Below, in pieces: positions 53,051 to 61,955 of a stretch of DNA of 64,000 nucleotides (position 1 is its first letter; the number at the start of each line of letters is the position of its first letter). This stretch comes from Microbacterium sp. BH-3-3-3 (GTDB lineage: Bacteria; Actinomycetota; Actinomycetes; Actinomycetales; Microbacteriaceae). The stretch spans positions 2,294,001 through 2,358,000 of the forward strand of contig NZ_CP017674.1 in assembly GCF_001792815.1 (NCBI RefSeq), written 5' to 3'. The notes under the pieces were generated by a model. That model saw nothing but the letters and a program-made list of their open reading frames with translations, made no database searches and was not told where the DNA came from. A program made the position numbers and the translations under genes.

Positions 53051-54193
53051 TCAGAGACTGTCGCGCAGTGCGCGGCAGAGGGCTTCGGCGCGGTCGTCGG
53101 GGTAGCCGCCGGGGCGGACGGTGGCGTATCCGAGGGAGACGCCGGATTCGGGGTGCGCGAAGCCGAGCTGGCCTCCGGCTCCGTCGTGGCCGAAGCTGCC
53201 GGGGCCGGCCATGCCTCGGGGGCTGGAGTCGAGCATGAATCCTGTGCCCCAGCGGAGCCCCGAGTCGGGTCCGAAGAACGGTGCGCCGACCGATTGGGGG
53301 AGGCGGGCGTCGCGGGTGGTGGCGGGCTGGAGAAGGCGGATCCCGTCGACCTCGCCGATGGTCGCGGCGTAGAGGCGGGCGATGTCGTGGGCGGTGCCGA
53401 CGATGTTCGCGGCGGGGTTCTCGAAGCCGAGGAGGTCGGGGGTGTTCGCGGAGGCGAAGAGGTTGAGGCCGTCGATGGCTCCGTTCATCCCCATGACGCG
53501 CGCCAGCATGTCCAGGTCCGGGGTTTTCCACGGCGGTGCGGCAGTGTCGGGGAGGGGCTGCTCCTGCAGCGCGAAGTCCGGGTCGGTGTCGGGGTCGGTC
53601 CCGAAGGTGAGTCCGAGGCCGAGGGGGCCGGCGATGTGCTGGTGGAGCCAGTCCGCGGGGCGCAGTCCGGTGGTGCGGCGGAGGACTTCGCCGGCGAGCC
53701 AGCCGAAGGTGAGCGCGTGGTACGAGTGTGCGGTCCCAGGCTCCCAGAGCGGGTTCTGCCGGGCGAGGGCTTCGGTGACCGGGTGCCACGCGCGCAGGTC
53801 CTCCACGGTGAGGGGTTCGTCGGGGGCGATGAGTCCGGCGCGGTGAGCGAGGAGCTGCCGGACGGTCAGTGCGCTCTTGCCGCGGTCGGCGAACTCCGGC
53901 CAGTAGGTGGCGACGGGTTCATCGAGGGTGAGATGGCCGGCTTCGACGGCCATGAGCAGGCAGATGGTGGTGACGCCTTTGCTGACGGAGAAGAGGATGC
54001 TGCGGGTGTCGGCGGTCCAGGGTCCGTGGCGGAAGGCGCCGGCGTGGAGGTCGACGACGGGGACGCCGTGGAGGTAGACGGTGCAGGCGGCGCCGGTGTC
54101 GCCGCGTTCGGTGAAGTTCTGCGTGAACGCGTCGGCGACGCGCTGGAATCCGGGTTCGACGTGTCCGTGGATGGGGGGGGCGGGAGTGCTCAT
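53051..54193 (-). CDS. Beta-lactamase-fold serine hydrolase (family VIII esterase-like)
   Basis: The 380-residue protein has the beta-lactamase/penicillin-binding-like serine hydrolase fold; the SxxK motif is SVSKG near residue 70, and YHA takes the Tyr motif's place near residue 157. GGQLGFAHPESGV lies near the C-terminus. Class C-like esterases of family VIII hydrolyse ester and sometimes beta-lactam substrates. No signal peptide is visible, which favours an esterase. The ATG at 54193 is preceded by a poor ribosome-binding site. Confidence 0.85.
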   Translation of the reverse strand: MSTPAPPIHGHVEPGFQRVADAFTQNFTERGDTGAACTVYLHGVPVVDLHAGAFRHGPWTADTRSILFSVSKGVTTICLLMAVEAGHLTLDEPVATYWPEFADRGKSALTVRQLLAHRAGLIAPDEPLTVEDLRAWHPVTEALARQNPLWEPGTAHSYHALTFGWLAGEVLRRTTGLRPADWLHQHIAGPLGLGLTFGTDPDTDPDFALQEQPLPDTAAPPWKTPDLDMLARVMGMNGAIDGLNLFASANTPDLLGFENPAANIVGTAHDIARLYAATIGEVDGIRLLQPATTRDARLPQSVGAPFFGPDSGLRWGTGFMLDSSPRGMAGPGSFGHDGAGGQLGFAHPESGVSLGYATVRPGGYPDDRAEALCRALRDSL

Positions 54194-54225
54194 GGGTGGT
54201 GTGGAGGCCTTCTGGGTGGAGGTGG

Positions 54226-55527
54226 TCAGGACGCCGAGGATGCGGTGGCGGCGGTGATGTCGATGCTCTCGGTCTCGTGGTGGAACTCGTTGATGAGGCG
54301 TCCGCTGCGCACCCCCCACCAGCCGACGGCGATCCCGGCGGCGGCGAGGACGGAGAGGGCGATCAGGAAGCCGTTGATCGAGTTCGCGAGAAGGACCGGG
54401 ACGGGAGCCAGGAGCAGTGCGGGCACTATGCGGGCGATGGCGAAGATGACGCCTTGGCCGGTGGAGCGGAGCATGGTCGGGAACGCTTCGTTCACCCAGA
54501 CGCGGAAGATGGGCTCTCCGCAGAAGACGGTGCCCATGCCGGAGACGAGCACCGTGGTGACGAGCGTGGCCAGGTTCATCCCGAGGATGACGGGAATGAG
54601 GTACGCCGCGACGTAGAGGATTCCGCCGAGGATGAAGAAGGTGAGGCGGAAGCGGGTGTCGACCACTCGCATGAAGATGACCTGCACGATGATCGCGAGC
54701 GGCACGAGGAACAGCACGAACACGGAGAATTCGGACACGGGCGTGCCGGTGAAGTTCGCTCCGATGTAGGCCGCGTAGGAGCCGAAGAGCGTGATCGGGA
54801 TGCTCACCATCGTGAAGAAGCCGACGAGGATCAGGAACGGGAAGCGCAGCGGGGGCGTGATCAGATCCCGCAGCTTCGACCGGTCAGCGCGCACGGTGTG
54901 CACGCCCTGCGTCTGTTCCAGGCGGGCAGCGCGCCAGCTGGTGGACTCGGGGATGGTGAGCCGCAGCGCGAGCACGATGACCGCGACGACGGCGATGAGG
55001 CCGAAGATGGCCTGCGCGGCGAAGATCCCGGTCCCGCCGGTGAGGGTGGCGACGAGGACGACGGCGCCGATGCCGACTCCGGCGAGGAGGTTGGACATCA
55101 CGAGGATCTTGCCGCGGTTCTGATCTGTCGCCGCTTCGGCGATGGTCGCGAGGGAGACGGGGATATCGGCGCCGATCGCTACGCCGAGGACACCCAGCCC
55201 CAGCAGCAGCAGAGGGAACGCGGTCGCCACGATCGGGACCGATGCGCCGAGGGCGATGAAGATCATCGTGACCACGAACACCCGCCGTCGCCCGAAGCGG
55301 TCGCCGAGGCGACCGCCGATCAGAGCTCCGACCGCCACCCCGAAGGTGAGGGCGCTGGTGAGCACGCCGATCTGCCCGGGGGTGAGTCCGATCGTCTGCT
55401 GGAGGATCACCAGCGCGAAACCGACACCGTTCAGGGCTGCGCCATCGACGAAGGACGCCATGCCGGCCACGGTCCCCACCCACCAGGCGTTCACCGTGCG
55501 AGGGGGCGCCGGAATCGCTTCTGTCAT
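54226..55527 (-). CDS. MFS transporter
   Basis: The 433-residue protein has twelve predicted membrane spans. The conserved MFS loop is GGRLGDRFGRRRVFV between spans 2 and 3, and PESTSWRAARLEQTQG is in the central cytoplasmic loop typical of aromatic-acid and sugar carriers. It is first in the esterase operon and divergent from a TetR gene. It may import the substrate of the two esterases or a product; direction and substrate are unknown. Confidence 0.9.
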   Translation of the reverse strand: MTEAIPAPPRTVNAWWVGTVAGMASFVDGAALNGVGFALVILQQTIGLTPGQIGVLTSALTFGVAVGALIGGRLGDRFGRRRVFVVTMIFIALGASVPIVATAFPLLLLGLGVLGVAIGADIPVSLATIAEAATDQNRGKILVMSNLLAGVGIGAVVLVATLTGGTGIFAAQAIFGLIAVVAVIVLALRLTIPESTSWRAARLEQTQGVHTVRADRSKLRDLITPPLRFPFLILVGFFTMVSIPITLFGSYAAYIGANFTGTPVSEFSVFVLFLVPLAIIVQVIFMRVVDTRFRLTFFILGGILYVAAYLIPVILGMNLATLVTTVLVSGMGTVFCGEPIFRVWVNEAFPTMLRSTGQGVIFAIARIVPALLLAPVPVLLANSINGFLIALSVLAAAGIAVGWWGVRSGRLINEFHHETESIDITAATASSAS

Positions 55528-55605
55528 GACCTTCTCCTTCGAAGACGTCGAGGCCGGACCTCGTCGCGGGTGCCGGCGAATCCGGCTGCGGCTTACCCTA
55601 GATCA

Positions 55606-55619
55606 ATATTGTCCAGTAT
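55606..55619. promoter_or_regulatory. Imperfect dyad in the MFS/TetR divergent gap
   Basis: ATATTGTCCAGTAT is an imperfect dyad (ATA/TAT and TG/CA arms) in an A+T-rich stretch of 55600-55665, in the 184-base gap between the MFS and TetR starts. It is a plausible TetR operator, unproven. Confidence 0.4.
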
Positions 55620-55711
55620 GGCAAGCATTCGTGGTGGTAAATATTCATCTGGCAAAAGTTCGTGCGAGGATGAGATGCGGGGCGCGGTTCGCGCGGATCG
55701 AAGGAGAGCCG

Positions 55712-56323
55712 ATGACGGTGGAGGCGACGGAGCAGCCGGCGTCGGTGAAGCGGCGCGGGCGCTATGCGAACGGTCGGCAGCGACGAGACGACTTCATCGA
55801 TCGCGCGTTCGAGATCTTCGCGACGCACGGCTTCCAACGCCTGTCGTTGCGGAAGATCGCGGAGGAGCTCGGGGTCAGCCACGCCGCCCTCAGCTACCAC
55901 TTCCCCTCGAAGGAGGACCTGCTGCAGGCCGTCTTCGACCGTCAGGCGGAGCGGGATCGGCCCCTGCTGGAGCAGTCGCTCTCCGAGCAGGGCTTGCTGG
56001 CGGCACTCCCGGAGCTCGTGCGACAGAACGAGGATTTCCCGGGACTGGTTCAACTCGACGCCACCATGCAGGCGGAAGCGATTCGCAAGGACCACCCGGG
56101 GCACGAGTTCACCCATCGCCGGATCGATCTCTTCAATGCCGACGTTCGCCGGGAGCTCGAGCGCGAGCAGGAGAAGGGTCGTCTGCGCGCAGACCTGGAC
56201 CTCGACCTCACTGCGCGTCAACTCACGGCGATGGCGCGAGGGCTCCAGATGCAGTGGCTCTACGACCCCACCGTCGACGTCGCCGCGCACCTCGGCGCGT
56301 TCCTGGCGTTCCTACGAGCCTGA
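55712..56323 (+). CDS. TetR/AcrR family regulator
   Basis: The 203-residue regulator has an N-terminal helix-turn-helix reading RQRRDDFIDRAFEIFATHGF and LSLRKIAEELGVSHAALSYH. The C-terminal ligand domain shows no further match. AAGGAGAG precedes the ATG at 55712, and the open frame upstream is not conserved. It is divergent from the MFS/esterase operon, which it probably represses. Confidence 0.9.
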   Translation: MTVEATEQPASVKRRGRYANGRQRRDDFIDRAFEIFATHGFQRLSLRKIAEELGVSHAALSYHFPSKEDLLQAVFDRQAERDRPLLEQSLSEQGLLAALPELVRQNEDFPGLVQLDATMQAEAIRKDHPGHEFTHRRIDLFNADVRRELEREQEKGRLRADLDLDLTARQLTAMARGLQMQWLYDPTVDVAAHLGAFLAFLRA

Positions 56324-56358
56324 GCACACGACCGCCGCGAGGGCGGCGCGACCTGCGC

Positions 56359-56961
56359 TCAGGCCGAAGAACGGCTGCTTCGCCTGACCGCGTCGACGGC
56401 GCCTGCGAGGGCATCGTGAATGAGTGCCAGAGTCTCCTCGTTCTCGCGGTGTGATCCGAAGAGCAGCTCCACCCGCACGACGATCCCCGCCAGGATGCCC
56501 AGGGTGATCTGCACCCCCGGGTGATCCAGCGGAACGTCGAGGTCCTCCGCGATCGCGTCCGCCGCGATCGCGAGCAGGGGAGGGGAGTCCTCCGGCCCGG
56601 ACCCCTGCAGCACGGGGTTGCGCTCGAGCATCGCGGCTCTCAGCCGCCACTCCTCCTCGGGAACGAAGGCCGGTTCCTCGCGGAGCCACTGAACGACACG
56701 ATCGACGACCGACGCGCCCTCGTCTCGGGAGCGCAACGCGAGGATCAGGCGATCAGCCGCCGCGGACGAGGACGCCGTGGCGATGTGCAGCTTCGTCGGG
56801 AAGTACGCCGACACGGAGCGGGTCGACACCTCCGCCTCCTCGGCGATCTGCGCCACCGTCGTCGCGTCGTAGCCCTGCTCGGCGAACAGCCGCATACCGG
56901 CGAGGAGAACAGCACGGTACCGGCGCTCCTTCGAGCGCTCTCGAAGCGAAGTTGCAGCCAT
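56359..56961 (-). CDS. TetR/AcrR family regulator
   Basis: The 200-residue regulator has a helix-turn-helix of TTVAQIAEEAEVSTRSVSAYF. It is divergent from the membrane-anchored esterase gene, and perfect GTTGC/GCAAC dyads lie in the 73-base gap, one of them across its own start codon, suggesting autoregulation. Transcription converges on the other TetR gene. It carries a Ser-rich tail. Confidence 0.9.
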   Translation of the reverse strand: MAATSLRERSKERRYRAVLLAGMRLFAEQGYDATTVAQIAEEAEVSTRSVSAYFPTKLHIATASSSAAADRLILALRSRDEGASVVDRVVQWLREEPAFVPEEEWRLRAAMLERNPVLQGSGPEDSPPLLAIAADAIAEDLDVPLDHPGVQITLGILAGIVVRVELLFGSHRENEETLALIHDALAGAVDAVRRSSRSSA

Positions 56962-56991
56962 CCGGCAACCTTACCGCCTCTGCAGTTCTGC

Positions 56992-57012
56992 ACTGCAACG
57001 TATAGTTGCAGT
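56992..57012. promoter_or_regulatory. TetR operator candidate ACTGCAAC/GTTGCAGT
   Basis: Perfect 8-base arms ACTGCAAC and GTTGCAGT flank GTATA. Two further GTTGC...GCAAC pairs lie at 56951-56969 and 57005-57022, all between the divergent TetR and esterase genes. Confidence 0.7.
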
Positions 57013-57034
57013 AAACCGCAACTTTGGAGGACTC

Positions 57035-58462
57035 GTGATCGACCCCACTCCCACCCGCATCGAACGCCCCCGATGGACCCGCTGGGCGCTGCTCGTCGTC
57101 GGCCTCTACGTGCTCCTCGTCGCCTGGATCGAGCCGTTCTTCGTGCGCTACCCACCGGCAGGATCCTTCCTGCTCGTGGGCCTGCTCGCCGCAGTTGTGG
57201 CCTGGCGCCGCCCGCACGGCAGCAAGGCCGCGTGGGTGACGATCCTCTCGGCGATCATCAGCGCCGGCGCGCAGATCGTGTGGCTCGTGACCGCCTGGTA
57301 CCCCGCATGGGCGCTGGCCCTGGGGTTCGCGCTGGTGGTCGCCTTCTCCTGCTTCGCCGGTTTCGGGAAGCTGAGCAGAACGCGCCGCCGCGCCCTCGCG
57401 CAGGAGCGTGAGACTCCGCCGGCTCGATCCCTCCTCAGCATCCTGCAGAGCGTCGTGAGCAGCGTCCTCGTCGTCCTCGCCGCGGCGACCTCCGCTGTCG
57501 TCCTCCTGGTCGCCGCTGCCCCCGCCGCGGTGGCCATCCCGATCCAAGCCGCCGCCGGTCAGACACCGTCGTTCCAGCCCCGAGGAACCGAAGGAGCTGT
57601 CAGCGTGACCGCGAACGGAGACGGACTCACGAGCGACGTCCGATACGGCGATGAGTACCCCAGCAGCTATCTCGACGTCTACATCGCCGATGACGACGCA
57701 TCCGTCACCCGCCCCACCTACATCTACATCCACGGCGGCGGATGGATCGGCGGGACCAAATCCGACGGCGACCCGAACGCACCCGGTGGCGGGTTCGCCG
57801 TCACCACAGACCCCGTCCTCGACGGCGGATTCAACTTCGTCAGCCTCGACTACGGCCTCGCCCCGACCGTCGAGTACCCCACGCAGGTGAAGCAGATCTC
57901 GCAGGCAGTCGCCTTCCTCCAGCAGAACGCCCAGCAGTACGGCCTCGACATGTCCGACGTCGTCATCGCAGGAGGGAGCGCCGGCGGACAGCTCGCCGGC
58001 CAATTCGCCAACATCCAGACCAACCCGACCTACGCCGCTCAGATCGGAGTGCAACCGGTCATCGGCGACGCTCTGCGAGCAGTAGTGCTCGACAGTCCTG
58101 CGCTCGAGCTGGAGAAGACAGGCGAAACGCAGACCCCGCAACCGGTGAAGGACCTCATCTTCGGGCTGTCTGCGCGCAGCTACGTCGGCACCTCTACGGC
58201 CCTGAACGAGGAAGCGTCCATCACCAACCACGTCACCGCAGACTTCCCTGCCACCTTCATCGCAGACGGCAACACCGGCACGTTCCCGGATCAGGCCGAG
58301 AACCTGCACGAGCGCCTTGACCAGCTCGGAGTGACGAACGCCGTCGACGTCCCGCCTGCGAGCTCGGCGATCCTGGGCCACGGCTATATGGCGATGCCAG
58401 GCACCTGGACCGACACCTACAACGAGAAGAAGCTCGCGTTCCTGTCAGCACTCGGCCTCTGA
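57035..58462 (+). CDS. Membrane-anchored alpha/beta hydrolase
   Basis: The 475-residue protein has four membrane spans in residues 15-165 and then an esterase domain of the BD-FAE/HSL type on the outside or periplasmic-facing side. The motifs are YIHGGGWIGG and the nucleophile IAGGSAGGQLAG; DGNTGTF and the His in GHGYMAMP may complete the triad. The start is GTG at 57035 after TTTGGAGG. It appears under control of the divergent TetR. Confidence 0.85.
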   Translation: MIDPTPTRIERPRWTRWALLVVGLYVLLVAWIEPFFVRYPPAGSFLLVGLLAAVVAWRRPHGSKAAWVTILSAIISAGAQIVWLVTAWYPAWALALGFALVVAFSCFAGFGKLSRTRRRALAQERETPPARSLLSILQSVVSSVLVVLAAATSAVVLLVAAAPAAVAIPIQAAAGQTPSFQPRGTEGAVSVTANGDGLTSDVRYGDEYPSSYLDVYIADDDASVTRPTYIYIHGGGWIGGTKSDGDPNAPGGGFAVTTDPVLDGGFNFVSLDYGLAPTVEYPTQVKQISQAVAFLQQNAQQYGLDMSDVVIAGGSAGGQLAGQFANIQTNPTYAAQIGVQPVIGDALRAVVLDSPALELEKTGETQTPQPVKDLIFGLSARSYVGTSTALNEEASITNHVTADFPATFIADGNTGTFPDQAENLHERLDQLGVTNAVDVPPASSAILGHGYMAMPGTWTDTYNEKKLAFLSALGL

Positions 58463-58529
58463 CCACCCAACCTGCACCGCCGTCCGCCGTCCGTGCCGTT
58501 GCGGGAAGCGCGGTCCGATGACCAGTGGC

Positions 58530-58544
58530 GTCCCGTAAGGGGAT
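58530..58544. repeat. 15-bp direct repeat, copy B
   Basis: GTCCCGTAAGGGGAT matches copy A at 52031-52045. The 353-base space 58463-58815 holds this, the internal terminal-repeat copy, and no convincing gene. Confidence 0.6.
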
Positions 58545-58626
58545 CGTTCACCGGGACGCATTTGGAGGGCGATCCGATCGGTGTTCTCGCGGCGGTAGAT
58601 GTCGCGGTTCTACCGCGGATTTCCGC

Positions 58627-58666
58627 TGTGGAGTTGCCTGCTCCGTGGCGGCTTTCGGTGATTGCT
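58627..58666 (+). repeat. Internal degenerate copy of the transposon terminal repeat
   Basis: It begins TGTGGAGTTGC as the left terminus does and continues with a recognisable but diverged version of the rest (TGGCGGCTTTCGGTGATTGCT), in the same orientation as the left end. Its flanks do not match the target duplication, so it is not the end used in this insertion. Confidence 0.75.
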
Positions 58667-58815
58667 ACCTGTCGTCAAGTGCCGCCGATTAGTCGTACCC
58701 ATTCGCTGGAATTTGCTCAGGCGACACCGCGCTTCGGCCGCGGGTGAAGTTGCAGTGCTGGAGAGCGTCGAGGTGCCCGCCGCAGTCATCGCCGCACGGA
58801 CACCCCGACCTCTCG

Positions 58816-59340
58816 TCAGGCCCGTGCGGCTCGCCGGCGTCCGATCAGGAGTGCGGCACCGGCAGCGAGCAGGACGCCGGCGCCGAGGAGCGGTGCGGAC
58901 GCATCCGCTCCGGTCTGGGCGAGGCGCGCGCCGGGCGTCGTCGCGGCCGGGTGGGCCGTCGGGGTGGTGGCTGCAGGCATGGGTGGCACGACGAAGTAGG
59001 CGGGGTTCCCGTCGACGTAGTGGACGTAGAAGGAGTGCTCGAGGTCGGGCTCGCCCTCGGCGCGGGCGATGTACTCGGCGAAGACGAAGTAGCTGCCGGC
59101 GGGTACAGCGAGCGGGATGTCTCCTCCGTCGACGAACTCGGCGAGGTCGTACCAGCGCGAGATCGGCGGCGTGTAGTCGCTGTCGCCGTCGAGCGTCGCG
59201 GTCGCGACCACTCGGATCTCTCCGGAGACGACGCAGTCGCGGAGGGTCAGGGGCTCGAGGTGCACGACCAGGCCGTCGGGCGCGGCTTCGGTCGTCCCGA
59301 TCGGCTCGGTCGTGGTAGCGCTGGGGCTGAGCCCGATGAG
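58816..59340 (-). pseudogene. 3' remnant of an LAxTG-anchored surface protein
   Basis: The frame ends with a Pro/Thr linker, sortase motif LAQTG, a membrane span and a basic tail GRRRAARA, as in cell-wall proteins. Before it a beta-rich domain reads VRVVATATLDGDSDY-like (EIRVVATATLDGDSDYTPP). No signal peptide can be found: the frame runs upstream toward the resolvase gene with unrelated sequence, so only the C-terminal part survives. The 5' boundary near 59340 is approximate. Confidence 0.65.
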
Positions 59341-59485
59341 ATTTCTATCAGTCCACAGGTGGCGAGGACAGCGGCCGAGGGCGGCCAAGCGTCTCCATTG
59401 TGTAACGGGGTCATGCTGTGCCGGGTGAGCCTCTTTGGCAGCGACGAACGCGCGCCAGGTACCGGGTGGAGCGCTCTTCTCCACA

Positions 59486-59596
59486 TCTCGAAAAAAAGTA
59501 GCTTTTTGAGACGCACCATCCGGCGGTCGCACCACGCTCAACGGATCCGGATTCTCGGGACGTCCGCTGTCTCGGAAACACGTCTTGACGCGTTTC
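59486..59596. other. Candidate res region upstream of the resolvase
   Basis: Two dyads lie here: TCTC and A-tract against T-tract and GAGA (59486-59511), and GAAACACG/CGCGTTTC around TCTTGA (59575-59596). The region is A+T-rich and directly precedes the resolvase gene, where Tn552-like resolvases bind res subsites. Nothing else is recognised in 59341-59642. Confidence 0.4.
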
Positions 59597-59642
59597 GTCT
59601 CAGCAGGGGACGCGGAGGGTGTTCCCGAGTCAGAATGAGGTC

Positions 59643-60239
59643 GTGAGGCTTCTGGGTTATACACGTGTGAGTACGTCGAGTCAGGACGCGCAGCTGCAGC
59701 TCGACGCGCTCGTCGCCGCCGGCGTGCAGAAGCGTGACGTCTTCGCGGATGTCACCTCGGGGAGCAAGACCGCGATCGAGCGGACCGGGATGAAGAAGCT
59801 CCTCGAGTACGCCGAGGACGGCGACACCGTGGTCGTGTGGCGAGTCGACCGCCTCGGCCGCTCCCTGATCGACGTGCTGAACACGGTGAACCTGCTGCGC
59901 GAGCGTGGTGTGCAGGTCCGGTCGATTTCGGACGGCATCGATCCGTCGACGTCGACGGGACGGCTGATGTTGAACATGCTCGCCACGCTCGCGGAGTACG
60001 AGCGAGAACTCATCGTGGAACGGGTCAACGCCGGCATCGCGGCCGCCCGCGCGAACGGGACACGATTCGGTCGGCCTCTGTCGGATCCGGTCGTGATCGC
60101 GGACAAGCTCGCGATCGCCGCAGATGCGCGAGCGCGCGGTCGCACCGCTGAGGACGCTGCTCGGCTCGTCGGGTGGAGTCGCGCGACGCTCTATCGCCAC
60201 CAGCAGGCTCACGCAGCCCGTGAGAGTGCAGCGATGTAG
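59643..60239 (+). CDS. Serine resolvase (TniR/BinR-like)
   Basis: The 198-residue serine recombinase resolves cointegrates at res. Features are LLGYTRVSTSSQ with the nucleophilic Ser, DRLGRSLIDVL, STGRLMLNMLATLAEYERE, and a C-terminal helix-turn-helix (TAEDAARLVGWSRATLYRH). The start is the GTG at 59643, after GAGG; an upstream in-frame extension is unconserved. It is followed by tniA-like 6 bases later. Confidence 0.92.
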   Translation: MRLLGYTRVSTSSQDAQLQLDALVAAGVQKRDVFADVTSGSKTAIERTGMKKLLEYAEDGDTVVVWRVDRLGRSLIDVLNTVNLLRERGVQVRSISDGIDPSTSTGRLMLNMLATLAEYERELIVERVNAGIAAARANGTRFGRPLSDPVVIADKLAIAADARARGRTAEDAARLVGWSRATLYRHQQAHAARESAAM

Positions 60240-60245
60240 CGACTG

Positions 60246-61955
60246 ATGGACGGCCTCGAGCGGTGGCGGATCCTTCGACTTCACGTCGAAGATCAGGTCC
60301 CCCTCGCGGCCCTCGCCCGCGAGAGCGGCATCGGCACGCGGACGCTGCAGCGCTGGCATCAGCTCTATAAGAGGGACGGGCTCGCCGGGCTCGACGACAC
60401 TGCGAGGACGGACAAGGGCGATCGGCGCACGGATCCGGCGACCGTCGCCGCCATCGAGCGGCTCGCCCTGACCCGGCCTCGTCCGTCGATCGCGACGTTG
60501 CATCGCCTCACCGTCGAGGAGTGCCTGCGCGACGGCCGGCCGGCGCCGAGCTACGCGACGGTCCGTCAGATCGTGCAGGCCCTTGACCCCGGGCTCGTCA
60601 CCCTTGCGTTGGAGGGCCCGGCTTCCTATCGCGACCGGCACGAGTTGGTGTTCCGGCGTCGGGCGGAACGGCCGAACCAGACATGGCAGGCCGACCACAC
60701 CGAACTCGACATTCTCATCGTCGGCGCTAACGGCAAGCCCGACCGCCCCTGGCTGACGACCGTGATGGACGATCACTCCCGCGCGATCTGCGGCTACATG
60801 CTCTTCACCGGAGCACCCTCATCACTGAACACCGCTCTCGCGCTGCGGCAGGCGATCTGGCGGAAGACCGACCCCGCGTGGGCGATGTGCGGGATCCCCG
60901 ACGTGCTGCACGTCGATCACGGCTCCGACTTCACCAGCCACCACCTCGAGCGCACCGCCGTCGAGCTGCACCTCCGGCTCATCTTCTCCACCGTCGGCCG
61001 GCCTCAGGGGCGAGGCAAGATCGAGCGCTTTTTCGGCACCATCAACACCGAAGTCCTCCCGACCCTCCCCGGCCACCTCGGCCCCGGGAACCGCAGCCCG
61101 CAGCCCGTGCTCGATCTCCCGGGCGTGGACCGGGCGATCGGCGCCTTCATCGCCACCTACAATCAGCGCACCCACCAGGAGCTCGGTATCTCCCCGCGAG
61201 ATGCGTGGGTCGCGGACGGGTGGATGCCCCGCATGCCCGACACCCTCGACGAGCTCGACGGCCTGCTGCTCACCGCGCCCACGCATCGGACCGTGCAACG
61301 AGACGGAATCCACTTCCAGGGTCAGCGCTACCTCGCGCCCACCCTCGCCCCGTTCGTCGGGCACACCGTCACCATCCGCTACGACCCCCGCGACGTCTCC
61401 GAGATCCGCGTCTACGACCGAGACACATTCCTCTGCGTCGCCGTCGACGAAGCCCACCCCAACATCCGCCTCAGCCTCCGCGACATCGAAGCCGCCCGCC
61501 GCGCCCGCCGCCACGAACTCCGCCGCACCATCAACGACCGCATTCCCACCGTCGCCCACCGCGAGGAACCCCACCTCGCGGACCCCACCCCGCGCAAGAA
61601 ACGACTCCGCACCTACGAGGGGAGTGATGAGCCAGAGCTTCATCGTCACCAAGGAACACCGCCGGTTCGCCGAGTTCGCGAACGCGGTGAAGAAGGAGCG
61701 CACCATCGGCATCTGCCACGGCGACGCCGGCGTCGGCGTCGGCAAGACCAACTCCGCCCGCCGCTACGCGAACTGGGACACCCTCGAGCCCTACCTCACC
61801 GCGTGGGGCCCGCGCGGCGAGGACGACGCGAAACACAACGCGCTCGTGCATCGCTCCCGCACCGTCTTCTACACGCCCGAGGTACTGTCGCGACCCAAGG
61901 ACCTCATGCGGGAGATCGGCAAGTGGCAGGCTCACCTCGGCATCTGCATCGATGA
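60246..61955 (+). CDS. TniA-like DDE transposase
   Basis: The protein has an N-terminal helix-turn-helix (GIGTRTLQRWHQLYKRDGL), an integrase core with DDE residues in QADHTELDI, HVDHGSDF and GRGKIERFFGTINTE, and a Mu-type C-terminal beta domain. Recognisable homology ends near 61620; the open frame then runs 112 residues into the TniB gene in a different frame as an Arg/His-rich tail, because no stop occurs at the usual place. A TGA in another frame lies at 61625, so a small frameshift or a natural extension is possible. Confidence 0.88.
   Translation: MDGLERWRILRLHVEDQVPLAALARESGIGTRTLQRWHQLYKRDGLAGLDDTARTDKGDRRTDPATVAAIERLALTRPRPSIATLHRLTVEECLRDGRPAPSYATVRQIVQALDPGLVTLALEGPASYRDRHELVFRRRAERPNQTWQADHTELDILIVGANGKPDRPWLTTVMDDHSRAICGYMLFTGAPSSLNTALALRQAIWRKTDPAWAMCGIPDVLHVDHGSDFTSHHLERTAVELHLRLIFSTVGRPQGRGKIERFFGTINTEVLPTLPGHLGPGNRSPQPVLDLPGVDRAIGAFIATYNQRTHQELGISPRDAWVADGWMPRMPDTLDELDGLLLTAPTHRTVQRDGIHFQGQRYLAPTLAPFVGHTVTIRYDPRDVSEIRVYDRDTFLCVAVDEAHPNIRLSLRDIEAARRARRHELRRTINDRIPTVAHREEPHLADPTPRKKRLRTYEGSDEPELHRHQGTPPVRRVRERGEEGAHHRHLPRRRRRRRRQDQLRPPLRELGHPRALPHRVGPARRGRRETQRARASLPHRLLHARGTVATQGPHAGDRQVAGSPRHLHR

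Noticed and set aside
53051..54193. Calling the SxxK protein a beta-lactamase resistance gene
   Set aside because: No signal peptide is visible and the neighbouring esterases and context favour a family VIII esterase; activity on beta-lactams is not shown.
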